NCBI RefSeq assembly: GCF_014873755.1
Contig: NZ_JADBEG010000001.1
Coordinates: 4,714,501-4,778,500, forward strand
Reading direction: 5' to 3'
DNA length: 64,000 bases
From: Amycolatopsis lexingtonensis
Lineage (GTDB): Bacteria > Actinomycetota > Actinomycetes > Mycobacteriales > Pseudonocardiaceae
Part shown: in pieces, positions 50,658-59,304 of the stretch
Numbering within the stretch: position 1 is the first letter of the stretch
Layout of the letters: each line of letters opens with the position of its first letter
The notes under the pieces: generated by a model
What the model saw: only the letters and a program-made list of their open reading frames with translations
What the model was told of the DNA's origin: nothing
The model's database searches: none
Program-made: the position numbers and the translations under genes

Positions 50658-51763
50658 CGGGCGGTGACCTTCGCGTCCCAGTCGATGTGGTGCGCGTAGA
50701 CCCAGCCCGGCTTTTCGCCGACGTCCTTGCCCGCGCTCGACGCGACCAGCTTCTCGACGCGCTCGCGGCGGAGTTCTTCGTACGCCGCGAACGCCGACGC
50801 CGGGTCCGGCAGGTCGCGCAGGCACTGCGCGAGGACCACGGCGTCCTCGATCGCCATCGACGCGCCCTGCGCGTCCGCCGGGGACGCGGCGTGGGCGGCG
50901 TCGCCGGCGAGCACCATCTCGGGCGTCGACCAGACGCGCGTCTCGGGGAGGTCGTACGAGTGGCCGCCGAACACCTCGTCGCCGGTGGCGGCGATGATGT
51001 CCGCGCAGGGCAACGGTTCTCCCGCGAACGCGGCGTGCGCGAACTCGCGCCACCCCGCCGGGGTCACCGCCGCGATCTCCTCGCGGGAACGCTCGGCGTC
51101 AGGGATTCGGGCGAACCAGTACGTGGCGCCGTCCGGGTCGGTCGTGAACCCGAAGGCCGCCTTGCTGCCGCGGACCATCCGGTAGATCCCGGCCGCCGAC
51201 GGCAGCCCGGGCGCACGCGTGTAGCCGTAGACGACGGTCTGGCCGGTGTAGCGCGGCGCGTCGGCGTCCGGGTCGATCAGCCTCCGGACCACCGAGTGCA
51301 ACCCGTCCGCGCCGACCAACACGTCACCCGTTTCGGTGGTGCCGTCGGCGAATTCGGCCGTGACACCGCCCCCGGCCGGCTTCGCGCCGACCAGGCGTTT
51401 GCCCCGTTCGAGCGCGACGCCCCGGCGCGCGGCTTCGTCCTGCAGGACCCGGTAGAGCGCCGCGCGGGTCAGGGTGCGCGGCCCGTCCACGCCTTCGGTG
51501 TCGAACTCGCGGCGCCCGGCGGTCTCCCCGGTCGGGAGGACCAGCTCGACGCCGATCGCCGCGAAGGACGCGCCGATCACCGGGCCGTCCAGGCCGATCG
51601 CGCGCAGGGCGTCCATGCCGTTGTGCATGATCGTGAGGAACGCGCCGACGTCGTCCCCGCACGCCGGGTAGGCCTCGAAGACGATTGGCTCGTGCCCGGC
51701 GAGCTTCAGCGCCGTCGCCGTGACCGTGCCGGCGATCCCGCCACCCGCGACCAGTACCCGCAC
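50654..51763 (-). CDS. FAD-dependent monooxygenase
   Basis: A 369-residue group A flavin monooxygenase: VLVAGGGIAGTVTATALKLAG at the N-terminus (dinucleotide fold), VLVGADGLHSVVRRLI (DG motif) and MVLAGDAAHAASPADAQGASMAIEDAVVL (GD motif). It hydroxylates or epoxidises an aromatic or hydrophobic substrate with NAD(P)H and oxygen. First gene of the pair with the APH-family gene; the pairing suggests resistance or small-molecule modification, which is inference. Confidence 0.88.
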   Translation of the reverse strand: MRVLVAGGGIAGTVTATALKLAGHEPIVFEAYPACGDDVGAFLTIMHNGMDALRAIGLDGPVIGASFAAIGVELVLPTGETAGRREFDTEGVDGPRTLTRAALYRVLQDEAARRGVALERGKRLVGAKPAGGGVTAEFADGTTETGDVLVGADGLHSVVRRLIDPDADAPRYTGQTVVYGYTRAPGLPSAAGIYRMVRGSKAAFGFTTDPDGATYWFARIPDAERSREEIAAVTPAGWREFAHAAFAGEPLPCADIIAATGDEVFGGHSYDLPETRVWSTPEMVLAGDAAHAASPADAQGASMAIEDAVVLAQCLRDLPDPASAFAAYEELRRERVEKLVASSAGKDVGEKPGWVYAHHIDWDAKVTAR

Positions 51764-51830
51764 CCTGCTCCCCCTCGTGGACTCCGCGTGCCGCCGACCA
51801 CGACGTTACCGTGGCGGCGGCACGCGGCGT

Positions 51831-52805
51831 TCACTCCTTGGCGCCACTGGTGGCGATGTCGCCGTTGAGGCCGCGCGGGAAGAAGCCGCCCGAGGACACC
51901 TTGTCCGGGTTGAGGTAGGCGATGTTGAGCACGCGGTCGGCGGACCGGCCGAACGCGATGCCGTTCGCGTCCGCCGGCACGAGGTTCGCCTTGCCGTCCT
52001 TGAGCACGCCTTCGTCGTCGTCGGCCTTGCCGTCGAGGCTGTCGCGGGCGTCGGAGATCTTGTTCGTGACGTCGCCGAGGCCGCGTTCGAACAGCTGCCC
52101 GCGCACGATGCCCGCGTGGTAGGCCTCGACCGCGAGGATGCCCGCCGCCGCGTCGAGGAACGTTTTGTTGTTCACCAGCGGCGCCGCGCCCTTGTAGGCG
52201 GACACGCCGACGTCTTCGAACAGGTACGCGGCCAGCAGGAAGTTGTTCTCGCTCGCGAACGGGTCGAACGTCTGGCCTTCCTTGATCAGCCCCGCGGCCT
52301 GCATGGCGGCGGTGAAGCTGTTCTGGAAGTCGATCTCCGGCTGCGCGACGGCCGCCTTGTCGAGGGCCTTGCGCAGGAAGGTCACGTGCGCGACCTCGTC
52401 GCCGGCGATCTCCTGGACGATCTGCTTGGTGTGCTCGCTCTTGAACTTGACGGCGTGCCCGCCGGAGACCTTGCCGAGGTTGCCGATGCCGTTGACGTAC
52501 TTCTCGTTCAGCCCGTAGCCGTAGACGGCGAACGAGTAGAGGTTCGCCTCCAGGTACTCCAGGTTGAGCGCGAAGTTCAGCACGGCGGCGTCGCTCGCCG
52601 CCTCCTTCGCGGCGTCGCCGCCCTGCGCGCCGTACTGCTGCGTGGCACCGGCCGAGCCGAGCCCCAGCGACAGCGCTGTGCCGAGCGCGCCGGCGCCCGC
52701 GACGCCGAGCCCCGCCGCTCCCGCAGCCTTGAGGAAGCGGCGGCGGTCGGTCGCGTTCTCCGCGCTGCGCTCGATCAGCTGCCGTGTGTAGCGTTTTCCG
52801 AACAC
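51831..52805 (-). CDS. Tat-exported ferritin-like domain protein
   Basis: A protein of about 324 residues with a twin-arginine signal (DRRRFLKAAGAAGLGVAGAGAL), then a four-helix ferritin-like domain with helices around ALNLEYLEANLYSFAVYGYGL, IAGDEVAHVTFLRKAL and ILAVEAYHAGIVRGQL. The Glu and His spacing suits a di-iron site. It resembles desiccation-related ferritin-like proteins, with a likely role in oxidative stress at the cell surface. I use GTG 52805 (AGGA upstream); TTG 52847 is also in frame. Confidence 0.85.
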   Translation of the reverse strand: MFGKRYTRQLIERSAENATDRRRFLKAAGAAGLGVAGAGALGTALSLGLGSAGATQQYGAQGGDAAKEAASDAAVLNFALNLEYLEANLYSFAVYGYGLNEKYVNGIGNLGKVSGGHAVKFKSEHTKQIVQEIAGDEVAHVTFLRKALDKAAVAQPEIDFQNSFTAAMQAAGLIKEGQTFDPFASENNFLLAAYLFEDVGVSAYKGAAPLVNNKTFLDAAAGILAVEAYHAGIVRGQLFERGLGDVTNKISDARDSLDGKADDDEGVLKDGKANLVPADANGIAFGRSADRVLNIAYLNPDKVSSGGFFPRGLNGDIATSGAKE

Positions 52806-52921
52806 CGGGGGACGTCCTCTCGTGACGAGTTCGTCCACCTCACCCAACGGTGATACGTACCTGGACGGCCCCCGGCTCGGTCAAATCGGGAAAAAATTCT
52901 TCCTGATTACATCTCCGCAGG

Positions 52922-54163
52922 TCAGCCGCGTTCGGCGACCGCGAGCCGGACGCAGACAGCCAGCGCGCGGACGGCCTCTTCGACCTCGGCGAGCTTCGGG
53001 AAGGTCGGCGCGATCCGGATCACGGCGTCGTCCGGGTCCGCCCCGTGCGGGTGGGTCGCCCCGGCGGGGGTCAGCGCGACCCCGGCCTCCTTGGCCAGCC
53101 GCACGACCTCCTTCGCGGTGCCCGCGGGGACGGTCAGCGTGACGAAGTACCCGCCGGTCGGCTTGGTCCAGGACGCCAGGTCGGCCAGCTCCTCGGTGAG
53201 GATGCGGTCGACGGCCGCGAACTTCGGCCCGATGATCTCGGCGTGCTTGCGCATGTGCGCGCGGACGCCGGCCTCGTCCTTGAGGAAGCGGGCGTGGCGC
53301 AGCTGGTTGACCTTGTCCGGGCCGATGGTGCGCTTGCCGATGTTGCCGGTCCACCAGGCGAGGTTGGCCTCGGAGGCCCCGAAGAACCCGACGCCGGCCC
53401 CGGCCAGGGTGATCTTGGAGGTCGAGCCGAAGACGAACACGCGGTCGGCGTTGCCGGCCTCGGTGGCCAGCGCCAGCAGGTCGGCCAGCTCCGGCTCGTC
53501 GTCGGTGAGGTGGTGCACGGCGTAGGCGTTGTCCCAGAAGACCCGGAAGTCCGGCGCCGCGGTGCGCATGGTGGCGAGCCGCTTGACGACGTCGTCACTG
53601 AACGTGACCCCGGTGGGGTTGCTGTACTTCGGCACGCACCAGATCCCCTTGACGGCGGGGTCCTCGGCGACCAGCGTCTCGACGGCGTCCATGTCCGGGC
53701 CCTCGTCGGTCATCGCGACCGGGACGAGCTCGATGCCGAACCGCTCGGTGAGCGCGAAGTGCCGGTCGTACCCCGGAACAGGCGCGAGGAACTTCACCTG
53801 CGGCTCGTCGGCCCACCGGCGCTCGGCCCCGGGCAGCTTGCTCAGCAGCGCCTGCACGACGGCGTCGTGCATCAGCTCGAGGCTGGAGTTCCCGGCGGCG
53901 AGCAACTGCTCGGCGGGAACCTGCAGCGCCCCGGCGAAGATGCGGCGCAGCTCGGCCAGGCCCTTCAGGCCGCCGTAGTTGCGGACGTCGGTGCCGTCCT
54001 CGGCCTTGAAGGAGCCATCGCCGGGAAGGCTCAGCAGCGCGTTCGAAAGGTCGAGCTGCTCGGGCGACGGCTTGCCACGGGTGATGTCCAGGGAGAGGCC
54101 TCGGCCGACCAGGGCCGCGTAGTCGCTGCGGGCCGTGTCGACGTCGACGGAAGCAGTGGTCAT
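52922..54163 (-). CDS. aspC: Aspartate aminotransferase, subgroup Ic (Rv3722c-like)
   Basis: A 413-residue PLP enzyme of the Aminotran_MocR group without a DNA-binding domain. VPKYSNPTG, DNAYAVHH and the PLP lysine Lys250 in FVFGSTSKITLAGAG are clear. M. tuberculosis Rv3722c, the counterpart, is the main aspartate aminotransferase. It should convert oxaloacetate and glutamate to aspartate and 2-oxoglutarate. ATG at 54163; divergent from a small unknown gene. Confidence 0.9.
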   Translation of the reverse strand: MTTASVDVDTARSDYAALVGRGLSLDITRGKPSPEQLDLSNALLSLPGDGSFKAEDGTDVRNYGGLKGLAELRRIFAGALQVPAEQLLAAGNSSLELMHDAVVQALLSKLPGAERRWADEPQVKFLAPVPGYDRHFALTERFGIELVPVAMTDEGPDMDAVETLVAEDPAVKGIWCVPKYSNPTGVTFSDDVVKRLATMRTAAPDFRVFWDNAYAVHHLTDDEPELADLLALATEAGNADRVFVFGSTSKITLAGAGVGFFGASEANLAWWTGNIGKRTIGPDKVNQLRHARFLKDEAGVRAHMRKHAEIIGPKFAAVDRILTEELADLASWTKPTGGYFVTLTVPAGTAKEVVRLAKEAGVALTPAGATHPHGADPDDAVIRIAPTFPKLAEVEEAVRALAVCVRLAVAERG

Positions 54164-54226
54164 GGCCTCAACGCTAACCCCGGCGTCGATACCATTTCGG
54201 GGCGGGTCCTGGCTAGGGTGGTAGGT

Positions 54227-54706
54227 GTGCATTTGGTAGTCCACGCCGACCAGCGCCAGTTCTCGTTGCGCGACTCGGCTTCCCACCTGACCGGCAGCGG
54301 CTGGACCGCCGCCGCGGTGGAATCCCACCGGATCGGAGCGGAGCCCGGCGGTCTGGCCATCGCGACGGCCCGCTCGGACGTGGTCGAGTCTTCGGTGACG
54401 TTGCTGCCGTCGGCGCCTCCGCTGTTTTCGGAGGCGGAGCACGTGGTGGAAGCGGATCTTCCGGTTCAGAGTGGTCGGCTGGTGATTTCCGGGCCTGCGG
54501 ACTATCCGTCGCAGGAGAAGTTCTTTTCGGTGCTGCCGGGGTTGTACCGGGCGAGGGTTTCGTATGTGCCGGCTGGGCCGCCTTCGGTGACGTGGAACGA
54601 GCATGAGTTCGGGGAGCATTACCGGTATGTGGTGGAGTTGTGGCCGGTGGCGGCTCCGGCGGGGGTCGAGGTGTTGAGGCAGGGGGCTTCGGTCTGGGAC
54701 GGGTGA
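54227..54706 (+). CDS. Small protein of unknown function divergent from aspC
   Basis: A 159-residue protein (GTG start, GGGTGG upstream) with mostly beta-like sequence: HLVVHADQRQFSLRDSASHL, VVEADLPVQSGRLVISGPADY, YRARVSYVPAGPPSV and a C-terminal YVVELWPVAAPAG. Codon use drifts from G/C-rich to more G/T third positions near the end. I recognise no domain. It may be an immunity-like or housekeeping protein; nothing in the neighbourhood decides. Confidence 0.6.
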   Translation: MHLVVHADQRQFSLRDSASHLTGSGWTAAAVESHRIGAEPGGLAIATARSDVVESSVTLLPSAPPLFSEAEHVVEADLPVQSGRLVISGPADYPSQEKFFSVLPGLYRARVSYVPAGPPSVTWNEHEFGEHYRYVVELWPVAAPAGVEVLRQGASVWDG

Positions 54707-55570
54707 CCGTTTGCGGTGCTGAGGTGAGCTGCTGAGGCCGGGGCTCCGAGGCGGTCGGGGCGAGTGCGCGGCGAGTCGATCGGGCGGGAGTCCTGGGAGG
54801 ACGGTCGGTGTTCACGCCCGAGCCGCGGGGTCGGGACACGGGCTCGGCGAGTGCGTGGGTGGGCGGTCGTGGGCGTGGGGGCACAGAAGCGCCGATGGCC
54901 GGAGAGGGCGATTGGCGCTGGGACGTCGGTGGTGGGCACCGGCTCGGCCAATGCGCGGCGGGCCGTAAGTGTCGAGGCACAGAAGCCGCGAGAGGCGATC
55001 GGCGTTGGGGTACCGGCTCGGCAAGTGCGCAGCCAGCCGACCGTGAGCGGAGACGCAGAACCGCCGACGGCCGGAGCCAGCCTGGATGCGCGATCGGCGT
55101 TGGGGCACCTACGCGACTGGCCGACCGTGAGTGTGGAGGCACAGAACCGTCGACGACCGAGCCAGCCTCGATGCACGATCCGCGTTGGGGCACCTACGCG
55201 ACTGGCCGACCGTGACCACGGACGCACAGAACCGCCGATGACCCGAGCCAGCCTCGATGCGCGATCAGCGCTGGGGCACGGGCGCGACTGGCCGACCGTG
55301 AGTGTGGAGGCACAGAACCGTCGACGACCGAGCCAGCCTCGATGCACGATCGGCCTTGGGGCACCGGCGCGGCTGGCCGACCGTGCGTGTGGAGGTGCAG
55401 AACCGTCGGTGACCGGAGCGGGCCGGGGAAGGCGATTGGTGCGGGAACTTCGGGGTTTGAGGCGGTTGAGACAAAAGGTCGGCTGCCGATCTTGAGCGTG
55501 GGGCTCCGGTTGGAGCATGGGTGTAGGCCCGTAGCCGGTGGGCTGCGGGCCTTTCCCATGTTCGGTTGTC
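54707..55570. other. Non-coding stretch dominated by tandem repeats
   Basis: No gene is supported. Open frames run through on both strands, but they translate the ~85-bp repeat in shifting frames and have no protein character. The first 70 bases hold the end region after the 159-residue gene, and the last 90 bases, before the HNH stop at 55571, show no hairpin I would call a terminator. Confidence 0.65.
54870..55450. repeat. Tandem array of ~85-bp imperfect repeats
   Basis: Units begin near CCGACCGTGAGTGTGGAGGC and contain CACAGAACCG, GAGCCAGCCTCGATGC and GTTGGGGCACC. Clear units are 55037-55120 (84 bp), 55121-55205 (85), 55206-55291 (86) and 55292-55376 (85); a truncated unit follows from 55377, and more diverged or shorter units run upstream from about 54870 (79 bp at 54958-55036). 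Unit lengths 84-86 do not keep a reading frame, so this is a DNA or RNA repeat and not a protein repeat. It lies just 3' of the HNH gene. Confidence 0.75.
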
Positions 55571-56794
55571 TCAGGCTGCGAATGGCAAGGGCTGATGCAG
55601 GTTGTTGCGCCTGGGTTTTCGGCGTTTGTCCAAGAACCGTGGCGGCAGGAACTCGGGGTGGCCGTCGGTGGCGATGCGAACCTGCCAGCCCGACCGGTGG
55701 AGGAGCCGGTGGTGGTGGCCGCAGAGCAGGACCAGGTTCGCGAGGTCGGTGAGGCCGCCTTCGGACCAGTGGTGGATGTGGTGGCCCTGGCAGTGGCGGG
55801 GTGGTCGGTGGCAGCCGGGGAAGGCGCAGCCGCGGTCGCGGAGGAACAGGGCGCGGCGGAGCCCGGGTGAGATGAGGCGGCGGGCGCGGCCGAGGTTCAA
55901 GGGTTCGCTGGCGGTGCCGAGGACGGCGGGGATGAGGGTGCAGTCGCACGCGTGGATGCGGGCGTCGGCGGCGGAAATCAGGCCGGTGTCGCCGAGGGTC
56001 GCGTGGCCGAGTCCGGAGCGCAGGTCGGTGAGGGAGACCGCGACCATGACGTGGGTGCGTTCTCCGGCTTGGGTGGGCAATTCTGGGGAGTTGAGGGCCA
56101 GGTCGAGGGCGTCGGAGAAAGCGTCGCCGTAGCGTTCCTGCGGGGACCGGAAGTCGGGGCCGTCGTCGGCACCGCGGCGTTCGGCCAACGCGTCGAGCAG
56201 GGCGCTGGCTCGGGTGCCGGTCTCATCGTCGAAGCGGCCGGATAGTTCCCAGGTTCCGGTGCGTTTGCGGCGCAGCGACAGTTCCCGAGTGGGGGTGGCG
56301 GGCTCGGTGTCGGGAGGGACGGTGCCGTCGGGGTCGAGGTGGGCCAGGATGCGGGCGCCGAGGGCGGCGACTTGTTTGTGGCCCGCGTCGGCGGCGAAGG
56401 CCAGCAGGTCCGCTTCGGCGGTGTCGCGGTGGGAGGCGGGGATCCGGGAGACAGCCTCGATGATGGTGTCGATCATCGGAGTGCTCAGCCGTCCGGAGAG
56501 CGCGGCGATACCTGTGGCGGGAGCAACGGCGGGGGTTGCGTCGAGAGAGTGGCTGGGGTGCAGGGCCTGGGCGCGTTTGATCATCTTGTCGGCGGCGGCG
56601 CGCGGGAGGTCGGCGAGATGCTCCAAGAGTCGGGCGGCAGAGCGGTATCCGAACAGTTCCAGCACGCCACGGGATTCGATTTCCACGAGCAGCGCACCGA
56701 TCTCGGCTTCGGCGGACCGCATGACGGTGAGCAGGCTGCGGAGGTGGTCGGCCAGGGCCTCCGCGTCTGCTTGCCACACCGTTTCTCTGTCCAC
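55571..56794 (-). CDS. HNH endonuclease with DUF222 domain (13E12-like)
   Basis: A 407-residue protein. The DUF222 domain covers about residues 30-280 (LRSLLTVMRSAEAEIGALL, RILAHLDPDGTVP); the HNH nuclease follows with RDRGCAFPGCHRPPRHCQGHHIHHWSEGGLTDLANLVLLCGHHHRLLH, all catalytic His/Asn/His and both Cys pairs present. This is the mycobacterial 13E12 repeat family, multi-copy in actinomycetes, role unknown. GTG start at 56794. An IS element inserted 47 bases upstream separates it from the mce operon on the same strand. Confidence 0.88.
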   Translation of the reverse strand: MDRETVWQADAEALADHLRSLLTVMRSAEAEIGALLVEIESRGVLELFGYRSAARLLEHLADLPRAAADKMIKRAQALHPSHSLDATPAVAPATGIAALSGRLSTPMIDTIIEAVSRIPASHRDTAEADLLAFAADAGHKQVAALGARILAHLDPDGTVPPDTEPATPTRELSLRRKRTGTWELSGRFDDETGTRASALLDALAERRGADDGPDFRSPQERYGDAFSDALDLALNSPELPTQAGERTHVMVAVSLTDLRSGLGHATLGDTGLISAADARIHACDCTLIPAVLGTASEPLNLGRARRLISPGLRRALFLRDRGCAFPGCHRPPRHCQGHHIHHWSEGGLTDLANLVLLCGHHHRLLHRSGWQVRIATDGHPEFLPPRFLDKRRKPRRNNLHQPLPFAA

Positions 56795-56833
56795 ACACCA
56801 AGATTACCGACATGCGAACAGATGTTCACCACA

Positions 56834-58335
56834 CGATCAGGGTAACTGTTCAGGTCGTTTCGGGCTGCGATCTGGCTTGTGGAATGATCTTGTTGTGGGG
56901 AAAGGTGTTCGTCCGTCGTATGACGAGCTGGCCGCGCTGGTCGCAACGCAGGCGGTAGAGCTCGCTCGTGCGCGGGAGGAGATCACCGCGTTGCGGGACG
57001 AGGTCGCCCAGCTGAAACGCCGCCTCGGAATGAATTCGGGGAACTCGTCGATGCCGCCGTCATCGGACCGGTTCAGCAAACCCGCCCCGAAGTCGTTGCG
57101 GGACAAAACCAACCGCAAGCAGGGCAAGCAGCCGGGCGCGCCGGGGTCGAGCCTGTCGCTGGTCACCGACCCCGACCAGATCGTGGATCATGTGCCGTCG
57201 TCGTGTTCGGGATGCGGCACCGGGCTGCGCCGGCGCGACGAGGTCGGGGTGACGCGCCGGCAGGTGGTGGACCTGCCCGAGGTGCGCCCGTCGGTGACCG
57301 AGCACCACCTGCACCGGCTGCGGTGCGGAGGTTGCCACCGCGTCACGACTGCACCCGGCCCGGCCGAGGCGACCGCGCCCGCCTGCTACGGACCGAACGT
57401 GACCGCGCTGGCGGTCTATCTGCTGACCTACCAGCACATCCCTGTCGCCAGAACAGCACAACTGCTGGAAGACCTGCTCGGGCTGCCGGTGTCGACCGGC
57501 TGGGTCGCCGGCGTCCTCACCCCGGTCGCCACCCAGCTCAACGGATTCGCCCAGCAGGTCGAGGACGCGGTGCGAGCAGCGTCGGTGGCACACTTCGACG
57601 AGACCGGCATCCGAGCCGAAGGCAAGAACTGGTGGCTGCACCTCGCCTGCACACCCCAGCTCACCGCCTACCTGCCCCATCCCCAGCGTGGAGGTGAGGC
57701 GATGGACGAGTTCGGGATCCTCACCCGGTTCCGTGGTGTCGCCGTCCACGACGGCCTCATGTCCTACTAAGACTTCGGGCGCAAACACGCCCGCTGCAAC
57801 GCCCACCATCTCCGCGAACTCGTCGCGGCCGGGGAAGCCCACCCCGAGCACTCCTGGCCCCGGATCGCGATCAAGACCCTCGAACAGCTCAACACCGCCG
57901 CCCACACCGCACGAGATGCCGGCCAGGCCACGATCCCCGCCCACATCGTCGATCCGTTGCTCTCGAGGTTCGTCCGCACGATCAACGTTGGCCTGCTGCT
58001 GCACCCACCGAGCCGGGATCGTAAGCAAAGCAAGACCCGGAACCTGCTGGTGCGCCTGCGCGACTACCAGCACCAAGTGCTGCTCTTCGCCCGCGACCTC
58101 ACCGTCCCCTTCACCAACAACCAAGCCGAACGCGACCTGCGCATGATCAAGGCACAACTGAAGATCTCCGGCGGCTGGCGCACCCCACACGGCGCCCACG
58201 CCTGGCTACGCGTCCGCAGCTACATCTCCACCGCCCGCAAGAACGGCCACGTCATCACCGCACTACGCGACGCCATCACCGGAAACCCCTGGCTACCAAC
58301 AACAATCGAAACGACCTGAACAGTTGCCGATCAGG
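56834..58335 (+). mobile_element. IS66-family insertion sequence with target duplication
   Basis: The element spans 56842-58327 (1486 bp). Its ends GTAACTGTTCAGGTCGTTTC and, read inward from the right, GCAACTGTTCAGGTCGTTTC are terminal inverted repeats with one mismatch in 21 positions. The 8-base sequence CGATCAGG flanks it directly at 56834-56841 and 58328-58335. GTAA-type ends and an 8-base duplication are the hallmarks of IS66. It carries only a TnpC-like transposase, so it belongs with the ISBst12-like members. The intact duplication means insertion is fairly recent. Coordinates include both target copies. Confidence 0.92.
56895..58319 (+). pseudogene. IS66-type transposase interrupted by one stop codon
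   Basis: A 474-codon transposase frame. A coiled-coil N-terminus (LARAREEITALRDEVAQLKRRLG), MNSGNSSMPPSSDRF, a zinc motif (CSGCGTG with later CGGCHR) and the DDE core follow: HFDETG, HDGLMSY, and NNQAERDLRMIKAQLK. Codon 292 is TAA (57768-57770) between the second Asp and the Glu, in the SY-stop-DFGRKHARCNAHHLREL stretch. The frame after it stays open and normal, so a single base change (TAC or TAT to TAA) explains it. The TGA lies inside the right terminal repeat. GTG start. Confidence 0.9.
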
Positions 58336-58339
58336 TGAT

Positions 58340-58819
58340 CTACAGAGCCATCAAAGAAGAAATCTTCCAATGCCCATCAACCCGCCGAGCCGTAACCCCC
58401 AACTGAGCCACCGAAGAAGAAAGCACCCCGCCCGAACCCACCGTCTGCTGATCCAGGAACAACAACAAAGAAGCATCATCACCGACAAGAGAACGCACCC
58501 CAACGGCCCGCACAGTCGTCGTCCGAACCAGCTTCTCCGCCGCAGCCCGAGTACGAGCCGACGCGAACTGGGCCTGATACTGCCCCACCGCCTCCCCCGT
58601 CAGAACCTCCGAAGCCGCCCGCTCGGTCCGGGCCAGATTCGAGTAGTCGTAAGAAAAAACCGACTTCACCGCATCACTCACCTCAGCCGAAACCGCGGCA
58701 GTGCCGGCGGAATCCACCAAAGCCCGGTTGTCGCCAGGAGACAGCGAAGCCGTCTCGACGCCGAACCACACCGCACAGCCCAGGGCCAGCGCCACGACCA
58801 GGACAAGCGCCCGGATCAC
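58340..58819 (-). CDS. Mce-associated membrane protein 2
   Basis: A 159-residue protein with a membrane anchor at about residues 3-20 (ALVLVVALALGCAVWFGV) and an extracytoplasmic domain typical of Mce-associated (Mas) proteins: SVFSYDYSNLARTERAASEVLTG, QYQAQFASARTRAAAEKLV, ending WKISSLMAL. Mas proteins support stability of the lipid importer. It is the last gene of the mce operon; the right target copy of the IS lies four bases after its stop. Confidence 0.88.
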   Translation of the reverse strand: MIRALVLVVALALGCAVWFGVETASLSPGDNRALVDSAGTAAVSAEVSDAVKSVFSYDYSNLARTERAASEVLTGEAVGQYQAQFASARTRAAAEKLVRTTTVRAVGVRSLVGDDASLLLFLDQQTVGSGGVLSSSVAQLGVTARRVDGHWKISSLMAL

Positions 58820-59304
58820 GAGCCCGCCGCCTGGACACCGGAGACCTTCCAACCCGACGCCGACCGTGAGACGTCCACCGTCAGCCGGTTCAGCTTGGGG
58901 GTGGGCGGAGAGCCGCCGGAAGAAATCCGAACGTCCAGGACCGCCAGCAAGCGGGCCGAACCCGCGGTGACGTCGATTTCCGTCACCGCCGCTTGGACCA
59001 GGGATGCCGTGGACACCGTGCGGGCTGTGGTGGCGCGGTCGATCTGGACCTGGCGGTCGCCGGACAGGTCCTTTCCGTACTGGCCGGTCGACGCCGAGAT
59101 CCAGCGGTCGACGTCCGCGGCCGCCGAGTGGTAGTCGATCGTGTTCAGGGTGACCAGCTGGGGGCCGGCCGCCGCCAGTACGGCGTCGCGCTCGCGGCCG
59201 CGGGCCGAGGCGTCGTCGGACGCGGCTCGCCACCACGTCCAGCCGGTGAAGGCCGCTGCCAGTACGGAAAGTACCGCGAGCACCACGAGGAGACGGAGTT
59301 TCAC
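58816..59304 (-). CDS. Mce-associated membrane protein 1
   Basis: A 162-residue protein: membrane segment at about residues 3-24, then the Mas domain (NTIDYHSAAADVDRWISASTGQYGKDLSGDRQ, WKVSGVQAAG). It starts with GTG overlapping the mceF stop by four bases and overlaps the next Mas gene likewise. Role as accessory of the Mce complex is by family. Confidence 0.88.
   Translation of the reverse strand: MKLRLLVVLAVLSVLAAAFTGWTWWRAASDDASARGRERDAVLAAAGPQLVTLNTIDYHSAAADVDRWISASTGQYGKDLSGDRQVQIDRATTARTVSTASLVQAAVTEIDVTAGSARLLAVLDVRISSGGSPPTPKLNRLTVDVSRSASGWKVSGVQAAGS

Noticed and set aside
52922..54619. Extension of the aminotransferase to base 54619
   Set aside because: Residues before the ATG at 54163 are low-complexity and overlap the divergent 159-residue gene; the family starts at the chosen ATG.
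54870..55450. CRISPR array
   Set aside because: The whole 85-bp unit is repeated; there are no unique spacers between short identical repeats and no cas genes nearby.
54619..55518. Open frame on the minus strand over the tandem repeats (about 299 codons), and an opposite-strand frame 54764-55495
   Set aside because: Both simply translate the ~85-bp repeat; unit length changes the frame, codon use lacks coding bias, and no ribosome site or domain is present.
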